64,000 nucleotides of DNA, from assembly GCF_001907675.1 (NCBI RefSeq), contig NZ_MPNT01000014.1:62001-126000 (forward strand). The letters are read 5' to 3'. Positions 63,519-64,000 of the stretch are shown in pieces. This DNA comes from Mycobacterium paraffinicum. GTDB taxonomy: Bacteria; Actinomycetota; Actinomycetes; Mycobacteriales; Mycobacteriaceae. Under the pieces are notes generated by a model. It was not told the origin of the DNA. It made no database searches and saw nothing but the letters and a program-made list of their open reading frames with translations. How positions within the stretch are numbered: position 1 is the first letter of the stretch; each line of letters opens with the position of its first letter. A program made the position numbers and the translations under genes.

Positions 63519-64000
63519 ATGCCGAGCGCGACCGGATGCCATCGGCGCCGACCCGAGGGCTCCTCCAAAACCTGGGTCAGCGCGTCGGCGGCACGGCAAG
63601 CCCTATACCTCGAATTCGGTGTGTTCGATGGCGGCTCGATGCGGTGGTGGTCGCAGCATCTGCCGCATACTGAAGCGAGGCTGATCGGTTTCGACACCTT
63701 CGAAGGCCTGCCACAGGATTGGCGGCCCGGCCTGGGAGCCGGCCACTTCGCCGTCGGCGGCGAGCCGCCCAAGATCGACGATGCCCGCGTCTCGTTCGTC
63801 GTCGGCTGGTTCGACGACAGCCTCCCGAAGTTCGAAATCCCCGAGCATGACCAGTTGATCATCAACGTCGACTGCGACGTGTACTCCAGCGCCGCCACGG
63901 TGCTGAGTTGGGCGGAGCCGTTTCTCAAGCCCGGTACGCTGATCTACTTCGACGAGTTCCCCGACCGCGATCACGAGATGCGGGCATTCAAGGAACTCAT
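63519..64000 (+). CDS. TylF/MycF-type methyltransferase (3' end outside window)
   Basis: The visible 160 residues, from ATG 63519 (start not certain), read LYLEFGVFDGGSMRWW (SAM motif I), LIGFDTFEGLPQDW, VGWFDDSLP, the metal/catalytic NVDCDVYSS and LIYFDEFPDRDHE. This is the pattern of macrocin-O-methyltransferase-like sugar O-methylases and their relatives. It would O-methylate a sugar of the glycan made by the adjacent cluster (inference). The frame stays open to the last base. TTATGCG at 63500-63506 could be a -10 box. Confidence 0.8.
   Translation, partial: MPSATGCHRRRPEGSSKTWVSASAARQALYLEFGVFDGGSMRWWSQHLPHTEARLIGFDTFEGLPQDWRPGLGAGHFAVGGEPPKIDDARVSFVVGWFDDSLPKFEIPEHDQLIINVDCDVYSSAATVLSWAEPFLKPGTLIYFDEFPDRDHEMRAFKEL

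Overview
The window is chromosomal DNA of a slow-growing, non-tuberculous Mycobacterium. The evidence is high G+C, PE/PPE and ESX proteins, frequent GTG/TTG starts, and long stretches in the same gene order as the M. tuberculosis Rv1009-Rv1040 region (named from memory, not searched). Several genes here are absent from that region of M. tuberculosis as I know it: a second lysA, an SDR/MmyB-type regulator pair, arsC, a BcsB-like protein and a polysaccharide cluster.

Layout. 1-3.3 kb (minus): a tightly overlapped lipid operon of CDP-alcohol phosphatidyltransferase, PlsC-type acyltransferase, CdsA-type cytidylyltransferase and an ABC ATPase that runs off the left edge. 3.5-5.4 kb: a small Cys-rich secreted protein, a methyltransferase and an odd tRNA-Leu(UAA). 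5.7-8.7 kb: a PE-PPE-EsxJ-EsxI cassette of the ESX-5a type, closed by a strong terminator. 9.1-19.8 kb: trcR-trcS, then one co-directional kdpFABCDE potassium operon preceded by a 27-aa membrane microprotein. 19.8-20.2 kb: a small HTH gene bracketed by 36-bp inverted repeats. 20.2-29.3 kb (minus): mfd-mazG, lpqU, eno, divIC, a DUF501 gene and ppx2. 29.3-33.3 kb: lysA paralogue, SDR and its divergent XRE regulator, TetR. 33.4-39.6 kb (plus): tRNA-Gln, glmU, prsA, arsC, lpqT, SDR, rplY, pth. 39.7-45.7 kb (minus): a pks16-type acyl-AMP ligase, ispE, ksgA, rpfB, tatD. 45.7-48.5 kb: metG, a DUF1772 protein and a PAS-only protein. 48.7-52.3 kb (minus): an orphan BcsB-like protein and two TetR regulators. 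52.6-64 kb: a PPE gene followed by a Wzx/undecaprenyl-P-sugar type polysaccharide cluster (RmlC-like protein, phosphoglycosyltransferase, flippase, two glycosyltransferases, nucleotide-sugar epimerase, UDP-glucuronate decarboxylase, UDP-glucose dehydrogenase, partial TylF-type methyltransferase).

How the parts fit. The housekeeping blocks supply cell-wall precursors (GlmU, PrsA, IspE), peptidoglycan remodelling (RpfB, LpqU), translation (MetG, Pth, L25, KsgA, two tRNAs) and DNA repair (Mfd). The right end encodes UDP-glucose to UDP-glucuronate to UDP-xylose conversion together with lipid-linked assembly and flipping, so it probably makes a xylose- or uronate-containing surface glycan. No polymerase is visible before the window ends.

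The most unusual signals are the inverted-repeat-bracketed HTH gene, two diverged copies of a palindromic repeat with a conserved spacer, the short-variable-arm tRNA-Leu, the enlarged cysteine-bearing KdpC, the kdp microproteins, and the PPE-led polysaccharide cluster with a solitary BcsB-like protein nearby.
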